From JAGWRI01 sp963728785 (GTDB taxonomy: Bacteria; Gemmatimonadota; Gemmatimonadetes; Gemmatimonadales; Gemmatimonadaceae): a stretch of 64,000 nt of DNA. The stretch covers positions 744,001-808,000 of the forward strand of contig CAVSKV010000002.1 in the NCBI GenBank assembly GCA_963728785.1. Reading direction: 5' to 3'. A program made the translations under genes and the position numbers. Below the pieces are notes generated by a model that made no database searches, was not told the origin of the DNA, and saw only the letters and a program-made list of their open reading frames with translations. This document shows, one piece after another, positions 1 through 7,779 of this stretch. Positions within the stretch are counted from its first letter, which is position 1; each line of letters opens with the position of its first letter.

Positions 1-243
1 CTGCTTGGCGCGTATGCCCTGCCGCTCGGCGTACCTGAAGAAGGTGCCGAGGAGGGCGAGCGTACGGTTGGCGAGAAATGGCGTCCGTCGCATTGAGCGA
101 TGCAACCGGGCCACGTCTGCCGGCCCCACATCGGCCACACGCCTTGGGCCGACGGCAGCGAGAATGTGCTTAGCCCGTAACCGCGCGTACTCGCGGGCAG
201 TCGTGGGTTTGCGCCTTACCTCCACTTCTGCGAGGGAATCCAC
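1..243 (-). pseudogene. Truncated second tyrosine integrase (partial at window edge)
   Basis: The minus strand reads an open frame that runs off the left edge. It begins at a GTG (243-241) six bases after an in-frame TGA (249-247). The peptide resembles the core-binding (SAM-like) domain of P4/DUF4102-type tyrosine integrases, with motifs such as TPFLANRTLALLGTFFRYAE, and it parallels residues of about 110-200 in the intact integrase just upstream. The N-terminal arm-binding domain that normally precedes this region is absent and blocked by the stop. It is therefore probably a decayed or N-truncated copy. The catalytic domain would lie outside the window, so it could still be a short active recombinase; confidence in homology is higher than in pseudogene status. 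Confidence 0.6.
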
Positions 244-342
244 ACATCACCGCAGTGGCGCGTTAGGCGACCTTTCGCGAGGGGTGATATGCGGCGTCAC
301 CACGGTGCGTAACGTGCGGGGTCGCGCGCCGGGGGCCGAGTA

Positions 343-1707
343 TCAGCTGCTGGCGCGGCGCGGTGCGCCCTGCCCAGTTTGGATCGGGATCACGTCCCGA
401 TCAAGCGTGCCGTCGAGATGTAGTCGCTTCGCGATCTCTGCCGCCACCCGGATTGCGGCGTCAGCCAGGGCTGGATCGGTGCGGTGCGCGTAGACGCCCG
501 TGACGCCCGGCACGACATGCGAGAGCAATCCGCCGATGATGTGCGCGCTCAAGCCGACATCCCCGGCCACCGTCGCGAACGACCGGCGAAGATCGTGGGG
601 GCGCAGGTTCTCGAGCTGGGCCCGAGTGCAGAGCGACTTCCAGACGGGCCCGATAGTCGAGACGGGGGATGGCATATGCTTGGGCCGAGGATCGCTCTCG
701 CCCCGAGTCGTCCGTTCACCTTGGCGGCGCCGTTGCCCCGGGAAGACGTAGGGGCTGGCTTGCCCGCGTTCATTGGACCACGACCGCAAGAGTGCCAGTG
801 CGGGCTCGCCCAGGTGAATCCGGGTGGTGCCCTTGTGCGGGGGGTTCACGTGCAAGACGTGGTTGTCCCAATCGACGTCCTTCCACCGACGCCGCGTGAT
901 CGCCTGTTTCCGGCCGCCCGTGAGGGCGAGCAGGAGAATCGCGTCCAGTTGTGCCGGGCGGGTGTCGGGGGCGGGGACGTCGGCGAGCGCCGCCCGTTCG
1001 TCGGCGATGGCCTTGGCCAGCCGCTCCCACTCATCCGCCGCGAGGTAGCGGTCGCGGGGGGTCTCGTCAAAGGGCGGGACCGCCTCGGCCGGGTTCTCAG
1101 TCCGAAGCCGCGCCCCGTCCGCCATTGCGCGGCTCAGAATCGCGGACAGGACCGCGCGGACGCGGTTGGCGAGGGCAGGGGTCTTGTGGAGTCGCTCGTG
1201 GAGCGCCCGGATGTCCGGCGTCTCTATGGACGCGATCTTGCGGGCACCCAGCGTCCGTTTGATGTGCTTGTTCACGATGCGCTCGGCTTCGTCAGCCCAC
1301 TTAGCGGACCGGGTGAGGCGCAGGGATTCCAGGTAGCGCTCGGCGACATCGGCCACGGTCGCGGCTTCGCGCTGCGCTCGGGCAGAGTTGCGGGCATCGC
1401 CTGCCTCGGCCCGCCGCTCGAGCAACGGATCGCCGCCTTGCGCGACGGCCGAGAGGATGTCGAGGGCTCGCGCCTTGGCGAGGGCAGGGGGCAGCGTCCG
1501 GCTGTCGCCCAGAGTCATTCGCCGGCTGATGCCCTTGGCTCGGTACTGCACGAAGAACGACCGGAGGCCGCTAGGGGCGACGCGGAGCCCGAAGCCAGGG
1601 AGCCGGCCGTCCCACACGTTGTACGCCACGCTGCGCACAGGGAGCGCGTCGACCACACGCTTCAGACCCAGGTCGTGCCGCTCCGGTTTCCCGCGTCCTA
1701 CCGTCAT
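343..1707 (-). CDS. int: Tyrosine-type site-specific integrase (P4 family)
   Basis: A 454-aa integrase expected to catalyse insertion and excision of a genomic island at a tRNA gene. The N-terminus (about residues 8-95) matches the DUF4102 arm-binding domain (LPGFGLRVAPSGLRSFFVQY). A core-binding domain follows (about 110-200), then the catalytic domain. The catalytic residues are visible: Arg266 (TGGRKQA), His370 and Arg373 (HDLRR), His397 (LLSHVV) and Tyr406 (GVYAHR). Length is normal for the family. It is the last gene before the displaced tRNA-Asn fragment at 2286-2332, with its start facing that site, which is the usual layout of an island end. Iterated TGTCAGCA motifs precede and overlap its start. 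It appears intact. Confidence 0.93.
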   Translation of the reverse strand: MTVGRGKPERHDLGLKRVVDALPVRSVAYNVWDGRLPGFGLRVAPSGLRSFFVQYRAKGISRRMTLGDSRTLPPALAKARALDILSAVAQGGDPLLERRAEAGDARNSARAQREAATVADVAERYLESLRLTRSAKWADEAERIVNKHIKRTLGARKIASIETPDIRALHERLHKTPALANRVRAVLSAILSRAMADGARLRTENPAEAVPPFDETPRDRYLAADEWERLAKAIADERAALADVPAPDTRPAQLDAILLLALTGGRKQAITRRRWKDVDWDNHVLHVNPPHKGTTRIHLGEPALALLRSWSNERGQASPYVFPGQRRRQGERTTRGESDPRPKHMPSPVSTIGPVWKSLCTRAQLENLRPHDLRRSFATVAGDVGLSAHIIGGLLSHVVPGVTGVYAHRTDPALADAAIRVAAEIAKRLHLDGTLDRDVIPIQTGQGAPRRASS

Positions 1708-1862
1708 GCTGACAAAGTCCCTGAATGGTCCGTGTCAGCACCATGTCAGCACTCGGGAGCAAAGTCAAGCCATGCCCGTCAACGCGTGTCAGCAATGGCC
1801 ATTTTTCACTCTTACGTCCGTAGAGCGACAGCAACGTGCAGCAATGTCAGTACACCTTGAAA
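1707..1862. promoter_or_regulatory. Iterated TGTCAGCA motifs at the integrase start
   Basis: The octamer TGTCAGCA occurs at 1733-1740, 1744-1751 and 1797-1804. It occurs inverted at 1707-1714, overlapping the integrase start codon, and as a near copy (TGTCAGTA) at 1855-1862. Five occurrences in about 155 bp next to an integrase gene suggest binding sites for the integrase arm domain, an excisionase or an autorepressor. This is inference; the repeats themselves are directly visible. Confidence 0.5.
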
Positions 1863-2285
1863 TGACCACTAATACACTGACTCTGGAACACACGATTCCT
1901 GGCCTGCCTACGTTTCGGCTCCGGGGAGCGACTCAACTGCTTGCCCGGAGTCGGCGCATCGCCACGCGATTCATCGAACGGGTTACCCCCGACTCTGCGT
2001 CGACGGCCAATTGCAAGCCGTCACCGGTTCCGGGGTAGCGAGTCAGTTCTGGTGGAGTGCCCTGCTCTGTTCTCACAACCCCCAGCACTTCGATTGCCTC
2101 GCGGGAGGTGCATCACGCGAGTTCGAATGCGCCTGCCCGACGCGGCGACGGCACCTCAATGGCAGGTGCTGTTTCGGAGCCCGTTTCTCCCGGCAACCCC
2201 CGTCATCCCTGCTGGGAAACTCCGGCGCCGACGCCCGGTTTCCCTCTAAGAACCGACATCTTGTCGTTGTTGGTTCGATTCCTTC
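1863..2285. other. Non-coding stretch between integrase and attachment site
   Basis: About 420 bp with no convincing reading frame on either strand; the open frames here lack family resemblance. It sits between the integrase upstream region and the tRNA-Asn fragment and is probably element-borne attachment flank. No excisionase-like small gene could be recognised. Confidence 0.5.
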
Positions 2286-2332
2286 GCTGACTGTTAATCA
2301 GGAAGTTGGAGGTTCGAGTCCTCCCGCCCCAG
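2286..2332 (+). other. Displaced 3' part of a tRNA-Asn gene (island attachment site)
   Basis: The sequence contains the anticodon loop CTGTTAA (anticodon GTT, asparagine; 2291-2297), a perfect T arm (GGAGG / TTCGAGT / CCTCC, 2308-2324) and the 3' acceptor strand CGCCCCA with discriminator G (2325-2332). No matching 5' acceptor strand or D arm exists upstream, so this is only the 3' half of a tRNA gene. Integration into the 3' end of a tRNA gene restores the tRNA at one element end and leaves such a fragment at the other. The element therefore extends leftwards out of the window, with the intact tRNA-Asn expected at its far end. Confidence 0.75.
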
Positions 2333-2344
2333 TTCCAGGTACCG

Positions 2345-2377
2345 CCGAGGCGACACAGCATGCGCCCTTTGCCTCGG
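2345..2377 (-). terminator. Possible weak terminator hairpin after the ADOP permease
   Basis: A 7-bp inverted repeat (CCGAGGC 2345-2351 / GCCTCGG 2371-2377) with a 19-nt loop lies just past the stop of the leftward permease gene. There is no strong T tract, so the role is uncertain. Confidence 0.25.
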
Positions 2378-2379
2378 GA

Positions 2380-4806
2380 TCACTCCGCGCGCAGCGCCGC
2401 CGCCGGATCAATCTTCATGGCGCGTCGGGCCGGCAGATATGCGGCGCCAATTGCCACCGCACCCAGGAGCACGCAGGCGCCGGCGAGTGCCACTGGATCT
2501 GTAGGGCTCACGTCGAACAGCAGGGAGCGCAGCGCCCGCGACGCCGCCACTGCGCCAAGGACTCCAACGACGGTGCCGGCCACGGTCACTCGCAGTGCCC
2601 GGCCCAGCACTTCGCGCCGCAGTTGTTCGGGCGTCGCGCCCAGTGCCATGCGCACACCGAGCTCTCGCGTCCGCTCACGGACTACGGCGGCCATAACGCC
2701 GTACAATCCAATGGCTGCCAGCACGAGCGCCACCGCAGCGAAGGCCGACAGGAGCAGGGCGCTCAGCGTCGCCTGCGCGTTCTGCGCGTCGATCAGTTCC
2801 GACATCGGTTGGGCGCGCCATACGTGCACCTCGGGATCGGTGCCGTGCAGCGCGCGTTCCATGTTGGGAAGCAACGCGCGCACGTCGCCCCTCGTGCGCA
2901 CCGCGACCGCACCCTGCCAATAGAATTGACTCCAGGGCAGGATCACCATCGGCGTGGCCGTCCGCATCCGGCGATAGTGCGGGTCCGCGACCACACCGAC
3001 CACCGTTCGCCAATCCGAACCTCCGGGGGCAAAGCCCGCTGCGCTCGGAAGCCGGACTCGTTTCCCGACCGGATCCTGATCCGGCCAGAATCGCCGTGCC
3101 ACCGATTCGCTCACCACCACTTCCAGGGGCGCGCCGCTCTTGTCCGTTCCTTCGAAGCCGCGGCCGCGCAGCACGGGCATCTGGAACGTTGCGAAGTACT
3201 CCTCCCCGACCGAGGCCTCGGCGATGAGCGGGTTGGCCGCGGTATCGACAGCTGACTGGCCTTCGGCGTCGAACCGTCCCAGCCACACGTTGTCCCCGAT
3301 GAACGGCGGGATCAGCAACGGCGTCATCGCTTCAACGCCGGGTACCGCGCGCAGCGGCTCACGGATCCGACCCCAAAGCTGCAGGACCTTGGCTTCCGAA
3401 TTGTACCGATTGCTGGAGAACGGGAAGGTGAGCGTGAGGATCGACACGTGATCCGGCGAGTAGCCGAGGTTCAGGTGCTGCAGTCGGTCGACTGTGCGGG
3501 CCAGCAGCCCGGCGCCCGCGAGCATGACGATTGCCAACGCGATCTGCGACGCGATGAGCCATTGGCGCAACCGGGCTCGGCCCGGCGTATTAGCGCCCCC
3601 CGACCGCGCGTCCAGGCGCAGCGATCGCGCCGGATCACCGGCCGCGGCGGCGAGTGCCGGCGCCACGCCGAACAGCAGCACCGCCACCAGCGTTACGCCG
3701 AACGCGCCCCACACGGGGGCACCGGCAAGCCGGATCATGTCCATGCGGGGCAATTGCATCGGCGCGAAGGAAATCAGAGCATGAAGCAACGTGTCTGCCA
3801 ACAACAGGCCAACGGATCCGCCGGCCAGTCCGAGCAGTGCACTTTCCACGACCAGCTGCCGAACGACGTCGCCGTAGCGCGCGCCGAGGGCCCGTCGTAT
3901 CGCCAATTCCCGTGCGCGCGTCGTGGCACGGAGAAGCAGCAAGTTGCCCACATTCACGCAGGCGATGAGCAGGAGCAGCACGACGGCGGCCGTGAGCGCC
4001 ACGAGCACCGGCCGCACGTTGCCGAGCACTTCTTCCGTTAACGTGCGCGCGTCGGCGCCCGTGATGCGCCACGTGGGCAGGAGTCGCTGCATCGCGCCCA
4101 CGAACTCGATTCGTGCGCTCGCCACCGTCGCCCCGGCCGCAAGGCGCCCGACGGGAATCACGCTCTGCGTGCCGAGGGGAACGATCGGCACCCAGTATTC
4201 GGTACCCGTCGGGTAGTCGAGACCCGGCGGCGCCACGCCGACGATCGCATAGCGGACGCTCGTCACCGGCGCCATGAGTGCATGGTTCAGCACGGCGGAA
4301 TCGCCGCCGAACTGCCGCTGCCAGGCGCCATAGCTGATCACGATGACCGGCGCTGCACCCGTCACGTCGTCGTCGGGTCGAAGCAGCCGACCCAACGCCG
4401 GCCGGACGCCGAGCACCGCGAAAAAGTTGCCGGTCACCTGAGCCTGATTCAGGATCACCGAGCGATCGCCATCCGTGAGGGCGAACGCGTAGGCGCCCCA
4501 GTGTGCCACGGCCGCGAACGCGGAAATCGTGCGGCACTCGGGCGCGAATCGGTCGAGGTCTCGGCGATTGATGTCGAGTTCTCCGGCGGCGCCCTGCGCC
4601 GACATGACGGCGATCCGGCCCTGGTCGCGCACCGGCAGCTGCTGCATCAGCACTGACCGGAACACGGTGAACATCGCCGTCGCCATGCCGATGCCGAGCC
4701 CGAGCACGAGGACGGCCATAATGGCGAAGCTCGGGGCACGGCCCAATCCCCGCCCGGCGGCGCGCAGGTCGCGCGACAGGTGATCGATCAACCGCGGCAC
4801 CTTCAT
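2380..4806 (-). CDS. ADOP-type ABC transporter permease (MacB/FtsX family)
   Basis: An 808-aa inner-membrane permease of the acidobacterial duplicated orphan permease type, related to MacB. It is built from two FtsX-like halves. A first transmembrane segment (about 27-50, LVLGLGIGMATAMFTVF) is followed by a MacB-type periplasmic domain and a three-helix block. A second periplasmic domain and three-helix block follow. Each half carries the cytoplasmic coupling motif (RELAIRRALGA and RELGVRMALGA). The end RRAMKIDPAAALRAE is typical. No ATPase gene is adjacent, as usual for this orphan group, so the substrate is unknown; MacB-like efflux or lipoprotein handling is family inference. It lies 37 bp downstream of the glycosidase gene on the same strand and may be cotranscribed with it. 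Confidence 0.9.
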   Translation of the reverse strand: MKVPRLIDHLSRDLRAAGRGLGRAPSFAIMAVLVLGLGIGMATAMFTVFRSVLMQQLPVRDQGRIAVMSAQGAAGELDINRRDLDRFAPECRTISAFAAVAHWGAYAFALTDGDRSVILNQAQVTGNFFAVLGVRPALGRLLRPDDDVTGAAPVIVISYGAWQRQFGGDSAVLNHALMAPVTSVRYAIVGVAPPGLDYPTGTEYWVPIVPLGTQSVIPVGRLAAGATVASARIEFVGAMQRLLPTWRITGADARTLTEEVLGNVRPVLVALTAAVVLLLLIACVNVGNLLLLRATTRARELAIRRALGARYGDVVRQLVVESALLGLAGGSVGLLLADTLLHALISFAPMQLPRMDMIRLAGAPVWGAFGVTLVAVLLFGVAPALAAAAGDPARSLRLDARSGGANTPGRARLRQWLIASQIALAIVMLAGAGLLARTVDRLQHLNLGYSPDHVSILTLTFPFSSNRYNSEAKVLQLWGRIREPLRAVPGVEAMTPLLIPPFIGDNVWLGRFDAEGQSAVDTAANPLIAEASVGEEYFATFQMPVLRGRGFEGTDKSGAPLEVVVSESVARRFWPDQDPVGKRVRLPSAAGFAPGGSDWRTVVGVVADPHYRRMRTATPMVILPWSQFYWQGAVAVRTRGDVRALLPNMERALHGTDPEVHVWRAQPMSELIDAQNAQATLSALLLSAFAAVALVLAAIGLYGVMAAVVRERTRELGVRMALGATPEQLRREVLGRALRVTVAGTVVGVLGAVAASRALRSLLFDVSPTDPVALAGACVLLGAVAIGAAYLPARRAMKIDPAAALRAE

Positions 4807-4843
4807 GCCGGCCCGTCCCGGTCGAAGATATCCGACTCCGATC

Positions 4844-7639
4844 CTACGGCCGCCCCCACCCCTTCAGAGCGACCGTCGCGGCGGTGTACCCGTCGGCGTT
4901 CGCGCCGTCGTGCGGGAATGTGACTTCCAACGTCCGCCCGGCCCCGCTTTTCCAGGGCTCCGAACGCACGGATGCGCCGCTGCCAATCTCGGCCGTGAGA
5001 TTGCGCGCCGCCGAAGCATCCGGCGCAAGTATATGAAATTCATACGTCTGCCCGGCGAGTCCCTCCAATGAGACTTCGTATCGCTCCGAACCCGGCGGTG
5101 CTCCCCGTGGGCCCGCCGCCAACCGCTCCTTCAGCACCCGCGGCGCATGCGAGCGCTCGCCGATCACCGCCGGCATGGCCGGCGGCACGATGCTCCAGCC
5201 ACCACTGTACGACACACGCAGCGTGCTCGAGTCGGTGACGGCTCCCTGTACCGTCGCGTGGACGTCGCCGGGCGTGACGCGCACGGTCACCCCGGCGCCC
5301 GAGGCGCGCGCGCCCAGCGGGAGCGCCGGCGAGAACACGACCTGCAAGGGCACGCGATCGCCCCCCGCCCGCCGTACAGCCAACGTCACCGCACCGCTCT
5401 CGCGGCGAATCACGATCGACAGCCGGCCGCCGCCTACCGGCACGTTGTCCACTGCTACAGAGTCCCACCCCGGCGGCAGGTGCGGTGCGATGGTCACTCG
5501 ACGGGCCGGCGCGTCGACGTCGATGCCGAGCAGCCCGCGGATGAGCGGCGTGAGCACCATGGACGTGGCGAAGAACTGTTGCGGCACCGCCGTGTCGAGC
5601 GGTTTGTACAAGCGGCCGGAGATCACCTCGGGATTGCGTCCGCGCGACTGGTCGAACGTCGTGTGCGCAATGGCCTCGAGCGCAAACAACCCGGCCGGCC
5701 CGTTGTGGTACCGGTACTCGGCCAGCGACACGAACCCGGTGACGAACGGCCACACGGCGCCATTGTTGTAGTGCAGCGGATCGAACAGCGGACTCGCCGC
5801 GCTCAGTGGGCGCGCCCCCCAGTCGGTCATGATGTTGCTCGACGCCAGTCGCGCCGCCATCTCAGCGCCGCGCGTCTCGTCGAACACATCGAACGCCATC
5901 GCCGTGGCCGGCCACGCCGTGAGACTCTCGTTCACGGTTCCATCCTGCAGCAGCGCGAAGCCGTACTGGCCAAGCGCCGGCAGCCAGAGCCTGGACTCCA
6001 TGGTCTGCACGGCCAGCGCCCTGATGGCCGCTGCGCTGTCGGCAAGCGCCGGCTTCCCAACGGCGCGCGCCATCTGGGCGAATCGGTCGAGCGCGGCCAC
6101 CCACACGCCGTTCATGTAGACGTCGGAGAGAATGCCGATTTGCAGATCGCCAACTTCGAGCGCCCCCGCTCCGGCCGCCGGGGTCTCCATCAGGCCGTCG
6201 CCGTTGGTGTCGGTGCGACGCGACCATTCAAAGGCGCGCGCGATGTTGGGCCACAATTCGCGCACCAACGCCGTGTCGGCCGTCTGACGCCAGTATTCGC
6301 CGAACGCGAGAATCCAGAACGGCGTCGTGTCGCCGTGGTAGTATGGATACGGGTAGTCGAACCAGTCGACGTGGCCCGCCCCCTGCGATATCTCGTGGGT
6401 GATCTTGCCGTCACCACGTTGGTATTTGGCAAAGAAGCGCAGCACGCCATCGCGCACTTGCGGCGTCTCCCCCACCCCATCCATGGCGAACGAGTTGATG
6501 GCGCCGTCGCCGCCAAAGAACCAGCCGAATCCGGGACGGTCGCTTGCACCACCGGACAATCCGTAACCTGCCACCATCCCGCAGCCGAGGTCGGGGTTGC
6601 ATACGTACGCCTCGTCGAGGTTCACTTTCGCGTATTCCACGGCCTTGTCGAGGAGCGTGTCGGGCGAATGGATGGCGAACATCGTCGTGCGAATGGAATC
6701 CTCGTGCGCCACTCGGCGCTTCCACTCCCGCTCGGCCGCGCCCGGCGCGATGAGTTCGCGGTACATGGCGAGCGCCGAGTCGTGCGGCATCTCGCCGCCG
6801 GCGAGCACGATCGGGATGTACGCCTCGTGCAGGTCGATGCCCTGCCCTGGCGGTTCCCCAAGCCGCGGCGCCGTGTAGCGGTCGCGCGAACCACCCACCC
6901 CGAGCACGAGCTCCGGGGGGGCAGCGGCCAGCATGTGCGCCGGCACGTCCGACGCCTGCGTCACCGCGGGGGATCCGAGAAATGCGTTGATCTGGCGTTT
7001 GCCCTCGGAGAACAGGAACGCGCGTGCGTTCTGTTCCCAGATCAGGTACTGCCCGCCGAGACCCGCCGGCCAGGCATAATGGATGTCCGGCGTGAACGTC
7101 GCGATGATGTCGAGCGGACGGATGGCATCCACTTCCAGCAAAATCACAACGGCCGGCTTGTCGAGCGGCACGAACACGTGCTCACGCACCGTGAATTGCT
7201 CGTACGCGTAGGTGATCGTTACGCCCTCGGGACGTTCCTCCATGGACTGCGCCACCGCGCTTCCGGCAATGGGCTCCGTGTACTTGGGAACGCGGAACGA
7301 CAACCGGAGGTCGTGCAGCCATTTGATCGGCCACGACCACAGTTCCAACGCTCCGTCCTCCGTGCCCATGGCTATGGCACGGCGGCCGACGGCTGACAGG
7401 AACATCCCAGGCTGCACCTCGCCCCGCAGAGCGATCGGCGACTCCCCGAGTGCGAAGAAGGGGATTGCCGTCTGCGTGGTGTCGAACACGGGACTGGCTA
7501 CGGCGGCGGGGGCCCCTGGCGCGCGCGGCGGTGGCTTGGGATGCTGCGCGCGTGCACTCGCAAGCGGGATCGCGGAGGCCATGAGCACCACGACGACGAA
7601 CGCGGTCAGTAGTTGCAACGGGGACGAACTGGCGGGCAT
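4844..7639 (-). CDS. Secreted six-hairpin glycosidase (amylo-alpha-1,6-glucosidase-like)
   Basis: A large secreted protein of about 931 aa when started at ATG 7639, which places a signal peptide (hydrophobic stretch LLTAFVVVVLMASAIPLA ending near ARAQ) at the N-terminus. The open frame extends upstream to 7765, but that extension lacks signal-peptide character. The middle third (about 380-720) has the alpha/alpha-toroid pattern of glycogen-debranching C-terminal domains, including WPNIARAFEW, TDTNGDGLMETP and YNNGAVWPFVTGF. N- and C-terminal beta domains flank it. Likely role: periplasmic or surface hydrolysis of an oligosaccharide; the exact substrate cannot be read from sequence. It could also fall in related GH15/GH63-like families. 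Confidence 0.75.
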   Translation of the reverse strand: MPASSSPLQLLTAFVVVVLMASAIPLASARAQHPKPPPRAPGAPAAVASPVFDTTQTAIPFFALGESPIALRGEVQPGMFLSAVGRRAIAMGTEDGALELWSWPIKWLHDLRLSFRVPKYTEPIAGSAVAQSMEERPEGVTITYAYEQFTVREHVFVPLDKPAVVILLEVDAIRPLDIIATFTPDIHYAWPAGLGGQYLIWEQNARAFLFSEGKRQINAFLGSPAVTQASDVPAHMLAAAPPELVLGVGGSRDRYTAPRLGEPPGQGIDLHEAYIPIVLAGGEMPHDSALAMYRELIAPGAAEREWKRRVAHEDSIRTTMFAIHSPDTLLDKAVEYAKVNLDEAYVCNPDLGCGMVAGYGLSGGASDRPGFGWFFGGDGAINSFAMDGVGETPQVRDGVLRFFAKYQRGDGKITHEISQGAGHVDWFDYPYPYYHGDTTPFWILAFGEYWRQTADTALVRELWPNIARAFEWSRRTDTNGDGLMETPAAGAGALEVGDLQIGILSDVYMNGVWVAALDRFAQMARAVGKPALADSAAAIRALAVQTMESRLWLPALGQYGFALLQDGTVNESLTAWPATAMAFDVFDETRGAEMAARLASSNIMTDWGARPLSAASPLFDPLHYNNGAVWPFVTGFVSLAEYRYHNGPAGLFALEAIAHTTFDQSRGRNPEVISGRLYKPLDTAVPQQFFATSMVLTPLIRGLLGIDVDAPARRVTIAPHLPPGWDSVAVDNVPVGGGRLSIVIRRESGAVTLAVRRAGGDRVPLQVVFSPALPLGARASGAGVTVRVTPGDVHATVQGAVTDSSTLRVSYSGGWSIVPPAMPAVIGERSHAPRVLKERLAAGPRGAPPGSERYEVSLEGLAGQTYEFHILAPDASAARNLTAEIGSGASVRSEPWKSGAGRTLEVTFPHDGANADGYTAATVALKGWGRP

Positions 7640-7779
7640 GCGATGTGATGATGAGTGAGTAGATGCTTCGCCAATCTGACCCGGATTGGCGCGGAAGTCG
7701 AGTCGATCGGGCGGGGTCTCGCGCGATGCCGAACCATGCTTCCCATTGACAACGCTTCGTAGCATCGGGAGAATCAGGG

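Noticed and set aside
484..1860. Long plus-strand open frame of 458 codons opposite the integrase
   Set aside because: It is antisense to a clear integrase with all catalytic residues; the long frame is a by-product of high GC and has no family character.
2260..2285. Second tRNA suggested by GGTTCGATTCC before the tRNA-Asn fragment
   Set aside because: The flanks give only two T-stem base pairs and no acceptor or anticodon arms.
5147..7396. 749-codon plus-strand frame opposite the glycosidase
   Set aside because: Composition is rich in Arg, His and Gly as expected of antisense GC-rich DNA; the minus-strand glycosidase has signal peptide and domain motifs.
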